A stretch of 64,000 nt of DNA, from positions 12,484,958 through 12,548,957 of the forward strand of contig CM067445.1 of the NCBI GenBank assembly GCA_034508935.3, read 5' to 3'. Under the pieces are notes generated by a model. The model was not told where the DNA came from, searched no databases, and worked only from the letters and a program-made list of their open reading frames with translations. This document shows, in pieces, positions 1 to 12,300 of the stretch. Position 1 is the first letter of the stretch, and the number at the start of each line of letters is the position of its first letter. A program made the position numbers and the translations under genes. The stretch is from Berghia stephanieae. Its lineage: Eukaryota > Mollusca > Gastropoda > Nudibranchia > Aeolidiidae.

Positions 1-83
1 TCAAATATCAAAATTAAACTAGGATAATTTTATAAATCTTTAAATTTACAAGCGACGAAGATGTATTAGAAAAAGCAGAAATG

Positions 84-345
84 AGGAGACTAAGAGATGA
101 AGTCCAAAGAAAGAGGTGGGAATACATCTAACCAAGAAAAGAATTGGATAATGACGGTGTGACAGCATGGACGAGGGCTCCAGAGGGAAAAAGAAAACGT
201 AGTAGATCCAAAACTACGTACTGTTGAAAGAAAAAGAAATGCTGCAGGTTGGACATCTTGGGGCCAGACGAGAAACGCTGCCATTAACACGGGAGAATGG
301 AAACAGCAGATTAAGGCCTTATGTGTGACCTTGTATGAAGAGTAA
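84..345 (+). pseudogene. Degenerate C-terminal end of a non-LTR retrotransposon (LINE) in a DYNC2H1 intron
   Basis: Plus-strand reading gives a tail seen at the C-terminus of many invertebrate LINE reverse-transcriptase ORFs: RRLRDEVQRKRWEYI, then APEGKRKRSRSKTT, then VERKRNAAGWTSWGQTRNAA and EWKQQIKALC, closing at TAA 343-345. One internal stop (near 130) and one frame change (near 225) break it. It lies antisense in the DYNC2H1 intron downstream of exon C. A related fragment occurs at 62312-62526. The assignment rests on motif recall, not on a database search. Confidence 0.7.
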
Positions 346-757
346 AAGTAAGTAAAAGATATATTAACATGTCATAAGTAAAACTCATTTATGACATTAT
401 ATATTGAATGATTATAAGAGCTGGTTGATGACCTACAAAGCAAGACAATGGTGTAGCAGCAAAACCATTGATCAGAAAATCTGGGACTGAATCCAGACGA
501 AGCCACTGAACTTTTTCTTGGGACTCCTGGACTTAAAGGCTTTTTTTTTTTCTTCAAAATGTCCCTTTTTCAATGTAACAGAATTTCCTTTTGAAATCAA
601 AAGAGCCAACTTTCACTTATTTTTGTTGGGCTTTTTAAAATCATTTTTTCTTTCTTTCTTTCTTTCATTTTACTGAAGTTTTTTTTGTCATTTAAAAAAT
701 ATATTTCTTTGTTCTTTATCAAATTGAGATAGAATGAGAAATAAAAGACTGTCTTAC
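346..757. other. DYNC2H1 intron, no recognised feature
   Basis: AT-rich intron downstream of DYNC2H1 exon C. It holds a TTTC simple-sequence run near 645-664 and a T run near 540-551. The minus-strand open stretch at 372-557 shows no family resemblance and no splice context linking it to dynein. Confidence 0.5.
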
Positions 758-2634
758 TTCCAAGGTTGTCATCGCTTCCATCCCCACCAGCTCTTCCTCT
801 GAAGCTTGGATCTCTTTTACGAATCACAGACCCTAAACCAGCTTCCAACTCGCTCAGAAGACTCAGTAGTTTTGGATCAATGTTACGACTGTATTTTCCA
901 TCATCAAGCAAGATGGGTGCATATAGCTAAACAGATAAAGGAATAAAATGTGATGTAAAATGTACAAAAGTTATCGAAGAAGTTGTTACAAATTATATAT
1001 CCAGCATAATTTGCTTCATCAATGGAATATAAAATATGATTCATTTGACCCTAAAGCTTATACCATCAATTACATGATTTTATTTTTTAATATAAGCTTT
1101 TAAAATTTATACAGCTCAACTGCAAACTTCTAAACAATTCCAGATTTGGTTCAAATTACTAAGTTTGAGATCTTTTTAAAACAGTGATCTGACAATTAAA
1201 GTTCCATGAGTTAAACTGTATTCGTGTTTAAAAAAATACTTGCTATGAATGAAAATGGAATAATCGGAATATGCAAAATGTAAGACATGCAATCTTATTG
1301 AAAAACAATCATCTTTAAAACATTATTTCAAATACCCCCAATAGTACCTTTTGCATTGTATGATACAGAGTGTTGAGAGGAGAATCAACCATAGAAGATA
1401 CAATAACATTAGACTGGACATTGTCAGGTGTGATGGGTTCTGGTCGAACTTTGAAGAACACAATAGTTCTCTCCTTTGAATCTGTTGCTTCCACCTGTAA
1501 AATAACAGTTAAAATCAGTAGATGTAAAGATGATTTCTAATGAAAGAATAGTTAAATCATTGTACATTTTTAGTACTGCAGCACTCATTCAAACTGAAGC
1601 AGTGCTAGAAAGCAAGAAATAAAAATAAAAGAAAAAAAACCATCCCAAAAAATTTGTCCTCCTGGACTGGGGATCCTGATTACTGGTCAGATGTGCTACC
1701 TTTACAACACAGTGGTTACCCGATAGTTGGGACGATCTAATGTGTAAATTCTTCACAAGAGAACACATTTCATGCTATGATCCCTCACTTGCATCACACA
1801 ACGTTTAACACCAGAGGATAAGGAGGAAGAGTAGACATTAGAGTAGCTCTATTCGAAGCTGGAGTTTATCCCAGTTTCTTTAGCATGAAAAGGGACAATA
1901 GCTATTGTTTGCTACCCTTTGGATAGGACGCTAATCTATTGCAAAGTACTTCTACCAGATCTAACAGACCCAGGTATCTAATCACTGCTGGGTGGATAGG
2001 GGAATCAGAAAAAAATCTCGGCTTCACCCCGGATCGATCTCGGTCCCTTTGAATGTGAAACAAGTGCTCTACCAACTGAACTACAGGGACCCCTGTAATC
2101 ATCTTAGAATGATAATAATTCTGATTTTTTAAATATGTAATCATATTAGGAATAAGTACAAAATACTTATAGGAAAATGCAAAAAATAATCCCCCCCCCC
2201 CCCCCCCCCCCAAAAAAAACCCTTTAAAAGGCTTATTGTAGTCCAAAGCCTGATACCAAAAATCCATAGTTATTGGAAATCTCTTTACTAAGAATTTCAT
2301 GGTGGAAACTTGGCTTGGGCAGATGCTTTCACAAAAAAGCCCCGTCCCAACCAGAAGCACAATGTGGTGTGCAAATATAACCCACTATTTTCCTAATCCA
2401 ATTAATATCTTTTTTACGAAGGTTTAATCATCTACTCACCCTGTTTTGAAGCTCAATTTTCCGAGCATCTCTGGCATCGGATTTTCCAGCCAGTAAAGAA
2501 ATATTTCCGTCATCCAAAAAGTTATTCAGGAATGGGGAATTGAAAAGAGCCGTAATTGCATTGTCGGTGATAGGCACTGCAAAATAATTTGCAATGGTCA
2601 CCAGGACAAAGTCCTTGCGTGAATCACCCGGCAT
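758..2634 (-). CDS. DYNC2H1: Cytoplasmic dynein 2 heavy chain 1, N-terminal exons (partial)
   Basis: Heavy chain of the dynein-2 motor that drives retrograde intraflagellar transport in cilia. Three minus-strand coding exons are readable: exon A 2634-2440 (ATG at 2634-2632, 65 codons, donor GTGAGT), exon B 1494-1348 (49 codons, donor GTACTA) and exon C 926-758 (ends in phase 1, donor GTAAGA). The product starts MPGDSRKDFVLVTIANYF and carries NNFLDDGN, then VFFKVRPEPIT and SNVIVSSMVDSPL, then SRNIDPKLL and LSELEAGLGSVIRKRD. These match, in order, the human DYNC2H1 N-terminus as I know it (NNFLDDGNQ, VFFKLRPEVIT, ILVSSMLESPI, WSRNFDPKLQNLLSELEAGLG). Only about 170 of roughly 4,300 residues lie in the window; the stem, AAA ring and stalk are beyond the left edge. 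The order and phases fit an intact gene. It is divergent from THOC2. Confidence 0.93.
1660..1735 (-). repeat. tRNA-headed SINE family D, fragment
   Basis: Read on the minus strand it has a tRNA-like head (GTAAAGGTAGCACATCTGACC) and continues into a T-rich body. The same head and body recur at 33265-33362, also on the minus strand, where the pol III box A and box B are better preserved. Here part of the box B region is missing. Confidence 0.5.
1838..2095 (-). repeat. tRNA-headed SINE family B, near full length
   Basis: The minus-strand reading starts with a tRNA-like head (GGGGTCCCTGTAGTTCAGTT, then GGTAGAGCACTTG) and a box-B-like segment, followed by a conserved body (TGGGTCTGTTAGATCTGGTA; GATAGCAAGCAAT). 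Other family members: 27715-27830 (-), 30835-31075 (+), 33584-33735 (+), 48595-48790 (+), 50008-50152 (-), 56280-56490 (-), 60419-60680 (+) and 61055-61182 (-). It lies in the DYNC2H1 intron between exons A and B. Confidence 0.75.
2191..2219. repeat. C21/A8 homopolymer junction
   Basis: A run of 21 C is followed directly by 8 A; on the minus strand this reads T-run then G-run, the same polarity as most other G tracts in the window. Confidence 0.9.
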
Positions 2635-3701
2635 AGTGTGATGTTAACTTCAAATTGTTCTCATAAATTGTATTCAAAGTCTGTGGAGGAAAATAATAGA
2701 GAGTATATCAACGTTTAAATATTTAAATTACATATTAAATTATAATTTAACATTAATTATAATTGAGGTAGATTTTCTAGGCTGAGAAATGTATCTGACC
2801 ACGTTCATCATTCAAACACTGAGTTGGCCTCAGATCTAGAATAATAAGTAAATTTATTAACAGACGATTGGTTCAGTGCAGATTAGACATTTCAACCGTA
2901 AAGTATGAAAGTGCAAGGAAAACTGAAATGCCATTTAAACCAGATAGATTTCTCACGTGAACACAATATACCCTGAGATATATCAGATAATGTATAATTC
3001 TCCCAATTCAAATATTCAACTGAACTCGCGTCAGTCCGTTGAAGTCTATTTTGACTATCTGATATTTGAAGGAGAACATTTTCATAGAATAAAGTCTTCG
3101 TGTTAATGATGAACGCTGTAGAGAATCTAGATATTTTGTATCAAGTTGAGTAAAAGTAAAAGGAGACCACTGGGAGTGGTAGCAATATGATTGAGAGTTC
3201 ATAACATATACAGAATATTCCATACCGTAAGGTACTCACAACACATACTATCAATCATAAAAATATATAAGGGTCAATCGTAAAGTATGCAAGTGCAAGG
3301 AAAATTGAAAATAAAAGAATAAAACCATGGCCTATTCATATTCAAATTCAATCAATACTCTGTAGAAGACTTCGATCTAATTCTCCTTCAAATATTTTTT
3401 TACAATACAACTACAACACCGTGAATTTCTTTTAATTGCTCATCTACTCCACTATGCACTAGATTAACTAACATGTTAGTCAAACGCTCAGAAATGAAAG
3501 CATTCTCAATGACTTGTCTCATCAACTTGATTGTTTAATGTATGATAGCTTCTCTTGACAACAGAGAAAGCTGTCGCAAAGGAATGCTACTTGCACTTTG
3601 ATTTTGATTGGTCAATCTTATTCCTATTAAAAAGTTTCTCGACACTCTGAATTTCCCTTATGTCACTTCCGGTAACAAGAAAAAAAATTCTAAAAATTAA
3701 G
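2635..3701. promoter_or_regulatory. Divergent DYNC2H1/THOC2 intergenic region and presumed promoter
   Basis: 1,067 bp separate the two start codons. Near the THOC2 start are an inverted CCAAT box (GATTGG, 3606-3611), an ETS/GABP-like CACTTCCGGT (3664-3673) and a YY1-like AAGATGGCG overlapping the ATG (3700-3708). No TATA box stands out. The part nearer DYNC2H1 also has an inverted pair (ATATTTGAAGGAGAA near 3061 against its complement near 3385) and a duplicated stretch (around 2896 and 3272), suggesting an old repeat. Promoter function is inferred from position and motifs only. Confidence 0.55.
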
Positions 3702-6700
3702 ATGGCGTTGCAGTGTCTTACCACAGACGTTCTCAGAGCCTGGGAAAAGGCTGGAAAGAGCGAATAGTATGTCCCATTCGACATCATATTGATTTATTAA
3801 CGTTTAGAGGGGTAACTGTGGATCATTTGGTTGCGACCATATCAAGTTTTTTCCATAGCACTAAGACTCATATTCATATAGTGTTGTGCTTGCCTTGCAT
3901 GACCCCTCCTCGACACTTCTTTTCTTCCCTCTACTCTAGACTACATACAAGGGCAGGGCTTGCCGGGTAATTTTTCCATCTGCCCTGCTTTCATTCAAAT
4001 TTGAATGAAGCAATTCTGTTGAAAAGAGGGAAATTAGATGTGTATATTCTACGCTGTTAGAATGCTGAAACATTAGTAAGGAGTTCAACAGAACGGAGTG
4101 TCGACGTACACGGACACGGTAACTTTAGGCAGTTTAGTGAGCAGCAGCATTGGGAGTAGGCACTTGCAAGAATTTTTCAAAATAGTGATATCGGTATTAA
4201 TTTAGCGTAGAAAAATAAAGGGAGTGAAACATTTACAAAAGTGAAAAAATTATCGCTCTATCTCAACTAGTTAAAAAGTTATGACCTTTTATGTGGTGAA
4301 AAATTTCTATAGAAGCTTAATAGGAAAATACCTAAAAGTGTCTACCCATGTGACCAAAACACAGCAACCCAATGGATAATCAAGTATAATTCAGAAACGG
4401 CTTCAGATACAACTTTGAAATTTTTACATGTGGTAATTCAACATCTCTGTAATACATTGCAAACAGAAAAATAATTATTTATTGAGAGATAAAGGTATAG
4501 TTTAGAGCTGAAACAGCTGAAATCAAGGAAAAATAGATCACGACATGCAAATGAATGACCTATTGGAATTTTGGAAAATTCGACAATTAAATATTTATTC
4601 ACATGTAGATAGACCAAATACACCACTGAATCGGCGTCATTTAGTTGTTCACTTTGAACTTTTCAAAATGAAAATAGACCTCATAAAAGCAGAGATATGG
4701 ACTGATAAATGTTTGAGGTGGTGTATTAGTGTTTAAAATGGTCGAAAATAGGTGATTTTAAAAACTTCCGCTCCCCCGTTCCCCTAAATTGGACAGACGT
4801 CCGTCAAAGGATGAAAAACGTCAAAATCAACAGTGAAAAATCAATCGGAAAAAAAAGGATGAGAATTGTAAATTATAAAATGAATGCATGGACATGAAAA
4901 CGCCAATTGATTGAATAATTTAAAACAAAAATAACTTCCATAAATGGAATATTTTGTAAGATATAAAGATGTAAAGTTTTGATGTGGATTGACGAAGTTA
5001 TCTCTCAAACCCAGCAGACGACAGGAAGTGAATCAGTATAAGAAAATGGCAGCTTCTGTAAACAATCGAGGCCAATTACTGTTTTTTGGGGAGCTGTAAC
5101 TTTTGAGTGCAAACATATTTTGCTCTGAAATTTTTAGAGAAGCTACTTTGATATGTATCTCAGAAGGACTTTTTTTTATTAAGAAGGACCATCTCTGGTT
5201 TAAAAGTTATAAGCTTTTAAACACATATACTCTCTTTACGCGAAGATTTCTCAAAATCATGATATAGGAAGATAATAATATTAGCATCATTGTATGCAGA
5301 ATTTTATGCCCTTTCCAATGATATATAATACATGCCATTTCATTCCACTGAGAAAGAAGAATGAGCATTTAAAAATCACTCCAACATTTTTTCCCTCAAA
5401 AACGGAAACAGAAATCCTCGCCTGTTTTCAACTCGCGAGAGCTACTTCTTGCAAGTGCCTATTGGGAGTCAAATTGTGACCCAACTCGCCCATAAGAAAA
5501 TTATGACTGGAAATTGCCGTTCGCTTTTACCAAAAGTTTTAGGGGGGTTCAATTAAAGATTCATATAAAGTAAGAGGATTATCACATATTTTGGTTACTA
5601 ACCGGGCACCTAGCCTCAGGCACGTAGCCTACACACTACACGGTAACATTAACATTTAAATTTATGGTAACCTTTGAATCTCGCCTTTAACTTTAACTTT
5701 AAGGGGTTAAATGGGAGACCTTCCATAAGCTACTACATCCCAAGTATTCTTGTTCTAGTAGGGGGTTTTGGAGGGGGGAAACTTTTTTTTAAAGTCTTCC
5801 CCCCTACACTCTAGAACTTCTTGGGAGGGGGAGACTTTAAAAAAAAAAGTTTCCCCCCTCCCAAACCCCCTACTAGAACAAGAATACTTGGGATGTAGTA
5901 GCTTATGGAAGGTCTCCCACAGAAATTCTAAATGCATGTAACTCACACACTTGAAACCAATGTCATAAGAAAGAGCTGGCAACACTGATTACAAAGTCTA
6001 TCTTGATAAGAAATTTAGTTACGGCAGTTCAAAATCTGCAATTTCAGACTGATTTTTACCCCAAAATTACCATTGGATAGTTGTGAGCGAAATCACGTGC
6101 TGTTACTGTTAATAAAAAATGGTTAAAACAGTCAATATGGAGTTCTTATTATATATTGTATGTTCGTCTTATCGAGGACAATGCATTTACTAGGTACTTT
6201 GGTAAAAAATTCAAATTGGATTGAGCTCAATGAAACCTATATCATTTTAAAGTGCTTTTCAACACGATTCTAATGATACCAAAATTGTGAAAATCAGATA
6301 AACAGAAAAAAAGTTATGTTAGTTTAAAGGCTGAAAAATGGTCTTCTATTTGCCTTTGTTATTTACTGACGGACTTTGTGACCTGAAAATTGTTGCATTT
6401 CCGGTAGTAACCACCATTTGGATTTCAAAACTGGTCTAAAATGGCCGCTAAGATTTGAGTAAGGATTTTACTGGAACGAATTTCATGGATGCGGTATACA
6501 ACTTTGCCCTGAATTTAATTTTATAAAAAAGTTAAGATGTTAAATAAACGTGCCAGCATGAAATTCTGATTTACCAAGTTCTAATCTTTTAATTATCCAA
6601 AGCTAAATTATACCCTATTTTATCCATAATCAAAAGTTATACTAAATTGTCATTGATTTTAAAATAAACTACACCAAACGATAGAGTAATTTCTCCTGAA

Positions 6701-8106
6701 GAAAATAAGACATCAATCATTAAAATCTATCCATAAAGAAAAAATCTATGGAACTTTTTCTGAGACCCATCACTCAAAAGTCCAAAAAATCGGGTCACAG
6801 CCACTAGGCCATTTATCGGCTCCCTGCTGGAGGGCCAAATGGACGTTTACCAAAGTACCTACATTTACATTAATAAAGAGGAAGATAAACATTTCAAAAT
6901 AACACGTTATTACATACTATGACGCAAATGTTACATAATAATAAAAAACTCAGCTAGACGTAAGAAACAATTTGCTATATCACTTTTGGATTTATCCCCA
7001 ATATCTCACTGAAACAATTGCAAATAATTCCCGTCTTTGATAATTATTAAGGCTAAGGCCTTTAGAATATGGATACAAATGATAACAAACATATCTAAAT
7101 ATATGGGAAAGAAACTTGATGGCAAAATTAAATTAAATTAAAGCAATTGGTATTTTTAAAATATTGATATTATTAATATCGGATTTCACAAAGAGAAGAA
7201 ATATACGAACTTTTAAAACAAACTATAACATGCTTGTAAAAAAAGTTGGAAAGTATATATTCAAAATAAAAACATAGTGAATAATAGTACTGAAAATATT
7301 ATGGACTAAATTTAAAATAATACATGATAACTAGATTTAAAATATCGATATCGTCAGGCAGCCATGATGAGAAGATAATGTAAACATGGCATTTCGGCGC
7401 AGAGTTAAAAAGTATCTGCGCATGGATATAGAGCCCTGAAATTTGGCATTATTCTAAAAACAAGCATTTTGTTTTTTTAACACACTCTGTAAATAAAAAA
7501 TGCATTTGAAAATTGCCAAATTTTAACTTCATATAACTTCTGGAATTTTTAATGGATTTTTCCTTAATTGGCTCCATTTAAAATGAAATTGAAAGTAGAT
7601 GAAAATAATGATACCAAAATATCTGCGATATTCCTCTTTATAACGAAGTTATGCATCTATAATTGAACCCCCCCAAAACTCGAACGGCAATTTCCAGTCA
7701 CAACTTTCCTATGGGCGAGTTGGGTCACAATCTGACTGCCACTGCTCACTAAACTGCCAGACATTAGCCTGCGATATCTTACACCGAGCGAGACCTGGCC
7801 TGTGTTGTTTTCCGTTTCGCCGAAGCCGAAACACCCTCTTCCACTCCAGATCCACTAACTTCCACTTCTTGTATTATTCCACTGCACTGGCCTTTCATGT
7901 CCAATGACCCAATGCTAGTTGTACACTTTTCCATCAACATTTGTCTTACTGTAATATGTTTTGTTTTATCTCACTGTAAAGTGCTCAGTGCCATTTATTG
8001 TTATTATTTCACTTGTCTTGATTTTGGTTCTGCTCAATCAGTCTCATCATTTGTACATTCAAGTGAAGAGAGTCAACTACTTTGAACACTTTGCTAAAGT
8101 TGATTT

Positions 8107-8137
<31 letters not shown>

Positions 8138-9296
8138 GGTGTTTGGGAAAAAGAAGTAGAAATGACAATTGGGAGGGGATGAGAGAGATTGAGTATGAGT
8201 ATTTTTGTGTGTGTGATAATGACAACGGTGAAAGTGAAAGTTTGGATGGGGAGGAGAGGTTTGTGTTAGGACATTGATTAATCTTGGATATAGAACATCA
8301 AGCACTGTACTATGTATTTTCCTGAAATAAACTTTCACAAAATTGTTTTATATTGCAGGACAGCCCTTTTGTCCTTTCCTAATCAATTTTGCTTAAGCTT
8401 TTTAAAAATATATTTATAGCACTCATATATTTATATTTATAGTAATCCACTAAATGTGCTCGAAGCGTTTACAAGAGGTCCCAAACCAACAGCAACATTT
8501 AAAATCATATGCAAGATATGAGGCCTGTCAGATGCTTTACAAAAAAATTTTTCTGACAGACGATAATGAGAGCTTTGTAAACACATACAGTACAGTGTGT
8601 TATAAACAGCAATGCATAAAAATGTGTGCCAGGTGTTCATTTTACATCTGGGTGCAAAGAGAAAATGTGAATAAAGTTAAAGACCTTTTTCCAAGGACTC
8701 ATTTTGGTCAGAAGGTTGCCACTAGGCCACAAAGCAGACGCGATGCTTTTACAAATAAAATCATTCAGTTCAGTTTCTTTGTGATGGTCTTTGTTCTGAT
8801 TGTTTAAAAAGGTTATTTTCAAAAGTATTAATTGGATATTTTAAAAGTTTTTGTGAAAACATTTCAAAACAATCAATTATTGACGATATGTAATGGAAAT
8901 CAAGATGCTGTAGTATGCATCAATTTGTTGATATATTTTTGTTTTTCAATTTCCAGTTCCAAATTATGCAGGAAGCTTTATGACAAAGATCCGTCCAATA
9001 GCGTGCAACAGCAGAAAAGTCTAAGAAGGGCACTGTATGAATTGTGTCGGGTTGTCTGCAATGGCCAGTTGAAAGTCGACAGTGCTGTGTCATTCTTGGT
9101 TGATTTGAAAGTGAGTGATTGTATAGTCTTTTTACAGATTTCAACCTGATGATTTTAGTTCTCACATTTTTTTAGAAGCCTTAAAAAGACTAATTTGTCA
9201 TTATGAGAGCTTTGTAAACACATACAGTGTGTTAACTGTTATAAACAGCAATGCATAAAAATGTGTGCTCTTTGTTCTTATTCCTTTTTTTCTTTT

Positions 9297-9327
<31 letters not shown>

Positions 9328-12300
9328 GGGGATCAGTGAGTTAAAGAGAATGACATTGTCAAACAAAGAGGAATTTTATGAGTGTAATTTAACAAACTCT
9401 ATGTTGAAGTAATAAAGTATAAAAGGGTAATCCTTGGCTTCTGGTTAGACATTGAGTTTACTTAACTGAAATAGATATATTAATATGGTCCACCAAGTCA
9501 ATTTTGTATTGAGCTAAAAATCAAAATGATAAGATGATGGATAAGTGTTTGGGAATTTAAGAAATAAAACTCACTGTCCTCTGTGCAGACATTTATTTTA
9601 ACTGAAATGTTATCGATTAAGCACAAAAAATCAATTTTAAGCATCAGGTTAATCACGACATAATAATAATATGGTTTTGGGATTATTGGTCACATATTTT
9701 GATTTTGTTTCAGGATCACATTCCTCTGCTGCCAGGCACACTTGCAGATGTCCTGGGCATTGTGGGTAAGTTGTAATCAAAGGAAGCTATCATTCTTATT
9801 ATTATTATTTGCATCATTCTTTAATCTAACCTGTATTTCCCAATCTTGAAAAAGTTACTTTTCATTAGATGTTGATGGTATCTCTCTGAGTGTTATAATA
9901 TGAGTGTACAAGTACAAAGGACAAGATGGCTCTTCCATAATTTTTCAAAACGTTTATGTCACTTTCTCACGCTTTTTAAAAAATGTCCAAGCCAACCACT
10001 CAATGTCAGTACTTCATATTAACCCTTATCAACTAAAAAATATGAAATCAGTAAATAAAAGAGGGAGATTTAGTATGGTAAACAATGGTATCAAAGTAAC
10101 TTTTGGGGGATCAATTGGTCTAGTGTTTATCTCCCATCTTGTTGCTAGACAATTTATATATTTATTAGATAATTATGGTTTTATTCATTTGTATTTTCAC
10201 CAGGTTACAATATTTTTACGTGACAAGAAAGATGGGAATCAGATGATCAGTTTAATTCAATCTGGCAATTTTCTGTTTCCATCATTTTTCCCAACAAAAA
10301 AAATTAATTGACTGTCATGGTTTCAATGACTCTGCTTATTCCGTTTCCATCTTTTTGTTTGACAAGGAAATATACATATTAGATGATCATGGTTTCAATG
10401 GGATTATTATTCTGGGTCTTGTGTTATTTGATTCCCATCTTTTTACTTGACAAGATATCTGTATATTCCAGCTGCTCTCATCCAGCTGAGCGCTTGTGTT
10501 GCAAAATTAATCAAAATTCTGAGATGACAATATATGTATGTTTTATAAAAAGCAATCTCACTTCATACGCAAGTAAACTACTGTGCTTAGGACTTTTTTT
10601 ATGTCAACCACTTTAAAAATTAAAGTTACATATTCATTTCTTATTACTTACCTGAGATACATTCTGATTGTACAAACTGTAAGACTCTTCATTTACTCAT
10701 TTCAGAAAGGTGCTTACCTCTCCTAAGATGACTATTTTTGCAAATAAAATATTTTTTCGTTGTGTTAGTATAAGTACATTTCACAAGGATTAGTTGGATA
10801 TTTTTAGAGGTTGAGAAAGAAAAAAAAACACTTTAAATCTATCAATTATTGTTTACTTTTCAATGTTTTTTCCTTATCAGATGTTGAGAGCAGCTGTACT
10901 GATGATGTACCACGTGAAAAGTTTTTGTCTCTGGTGACTGCTCTGAGGGTAAGAAATATTTTCTCTGTTGCAAACATGATGGGAGATTCCCCTTGTTTTA
11001 CAGGGGTAACTGATTTCAAAATCATTCCACTTTTGAATTGAAACATGGATCCAAACTGGTTTACTGTTCTATTCTTATATGTCTGTGCAGAGTTCTACAA
11101 TGCCTGTGATGCATTCCTTTTTGTACTCAAGATAACAAACTTTATCACCAGAATTTTGTTCATAGCCAGGAGCATTACAAAAATCCATGGAAATAGTTAT
11201 TTGGGATTGACATTTTAAAAGCAGCCAATTCCTATTGCCCAGCTATAAGTTATGATTTTATTGTCGTATGTCTGAGCACCTGACAGTATGTAAATGCTGT
11301 TCAAACTAAATGCTAGAAAGAAATGAGTTCTTTATACTTTTACCTAATGTTCATGATTCGCATTTTACTTTGCAATTGGTATGACATGCCTTATAATTAC
11401 AATTTCATTTAAAACTAACTTTTGTTTCAAAGTGATTTATTTTTCATTATTTCATTAGAACACCCTGTTCACCACTTGTCAATGGAAATCTTTCATATTT
11501 TATAATGTATTTATAATGGAGACTTGCCACAGATTTACCAACCATTATCACATTGGATGTTTTGGTGTGAAATTTGGTCTAAAATATGAATCAGAATCAG
11601 AACATTTACCACAACTACAATATGAAAAAAAATGGAATTGACCAAAAGGTGGAATCATTTTTTGGAATCATTTTGGTACTCTTTTAACTTTTCAACATTC
11701 ATGGGATGAGAAATTATGCATTTTGTGTGTCAGGATATGTCTCAAATTTCTGCCACAACATAGAAGAAAGTAAAAATTCGTTTGAAATTTCATTGATACA
11801 CCAATTTTTTAAAGGCAATATTTCTCTACCTATTTTAGATCAGAATATTTGAATTGTTACTCCTTTTATGTGAGAAGAGATAAAGAGATCAAGATCTTGA
11901 ATTTTGTAAAGAATGGGGGGAAAATCCATTTATTTTGACATTTGCATATTTAAAAATGTTTCCAGCAAATTGTGGTTCCAATAACTTTGCTAAAAGAGCG
12001 ACTTGACCAAGACTCCCTGGAGCAGGCCGGCCTTGTCGGTTCCCAGCTGAGTTTCAACCAGAAATTTGTCAAGACAAAGACCCGATTATAGTAAGTGGCT
12101 GTAGGCCTTGTATTTGAACTCATTTTATATAAATTGCTTTCAGTATTGTCCCTCGTCAGTTTTCCCCAACTTTGCTATAAAAAGTCCATGAAAAATGTAT
12201 AGGTGCCACCCACATCACTCATTTCAATTCTCAATGTCCATGACCTTGGACCTCTTAATGATTCAAAAATGCTTTTCAAAACATTTCTTTTGATATTGCA

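Larger units (their letters stand above)
4128..7758. mobile_element. 3.6-kb TIR element (non-autonomous DNA transposon) in THOC2 intron 1
   Basis: Outer ends are perfect 17-bp inverted repeats GGCAGTTTAGTGAGCAG (4128-4144 and, inverted, 7742-7758). The inverted repeat continues inward for about 150 bp: left arm 4128-4157 plus 5470-5588, right arm 7605-7758, with shared blocks such as TTGTGACCCAACTCGCCCAT and GGAAATTGCCGTTCG. The left arm is interrupted at 4158-5460 by another element. No reading frame over about 90 codons lies inside, so it would need transposase in trans. I could not identify a clear flanking target duplication (left TAACTTTA, right AGACATTA share only five of eight bases), and I do not assign a superfamily. 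Confidence 0.75.

Noticed and set aside
3713-3970. 85-codon plus-strand frame at the THOC2 start
   Set aside because: It is in a different frame from THOC2 exon 1 and runs into intron 1; no homology.
7670-7740. Independent repeat next to exon 2
   Set aside because: It is the right arm of the 3.6-kb TIR element, matching the interrupted left arm at 5470-5588.
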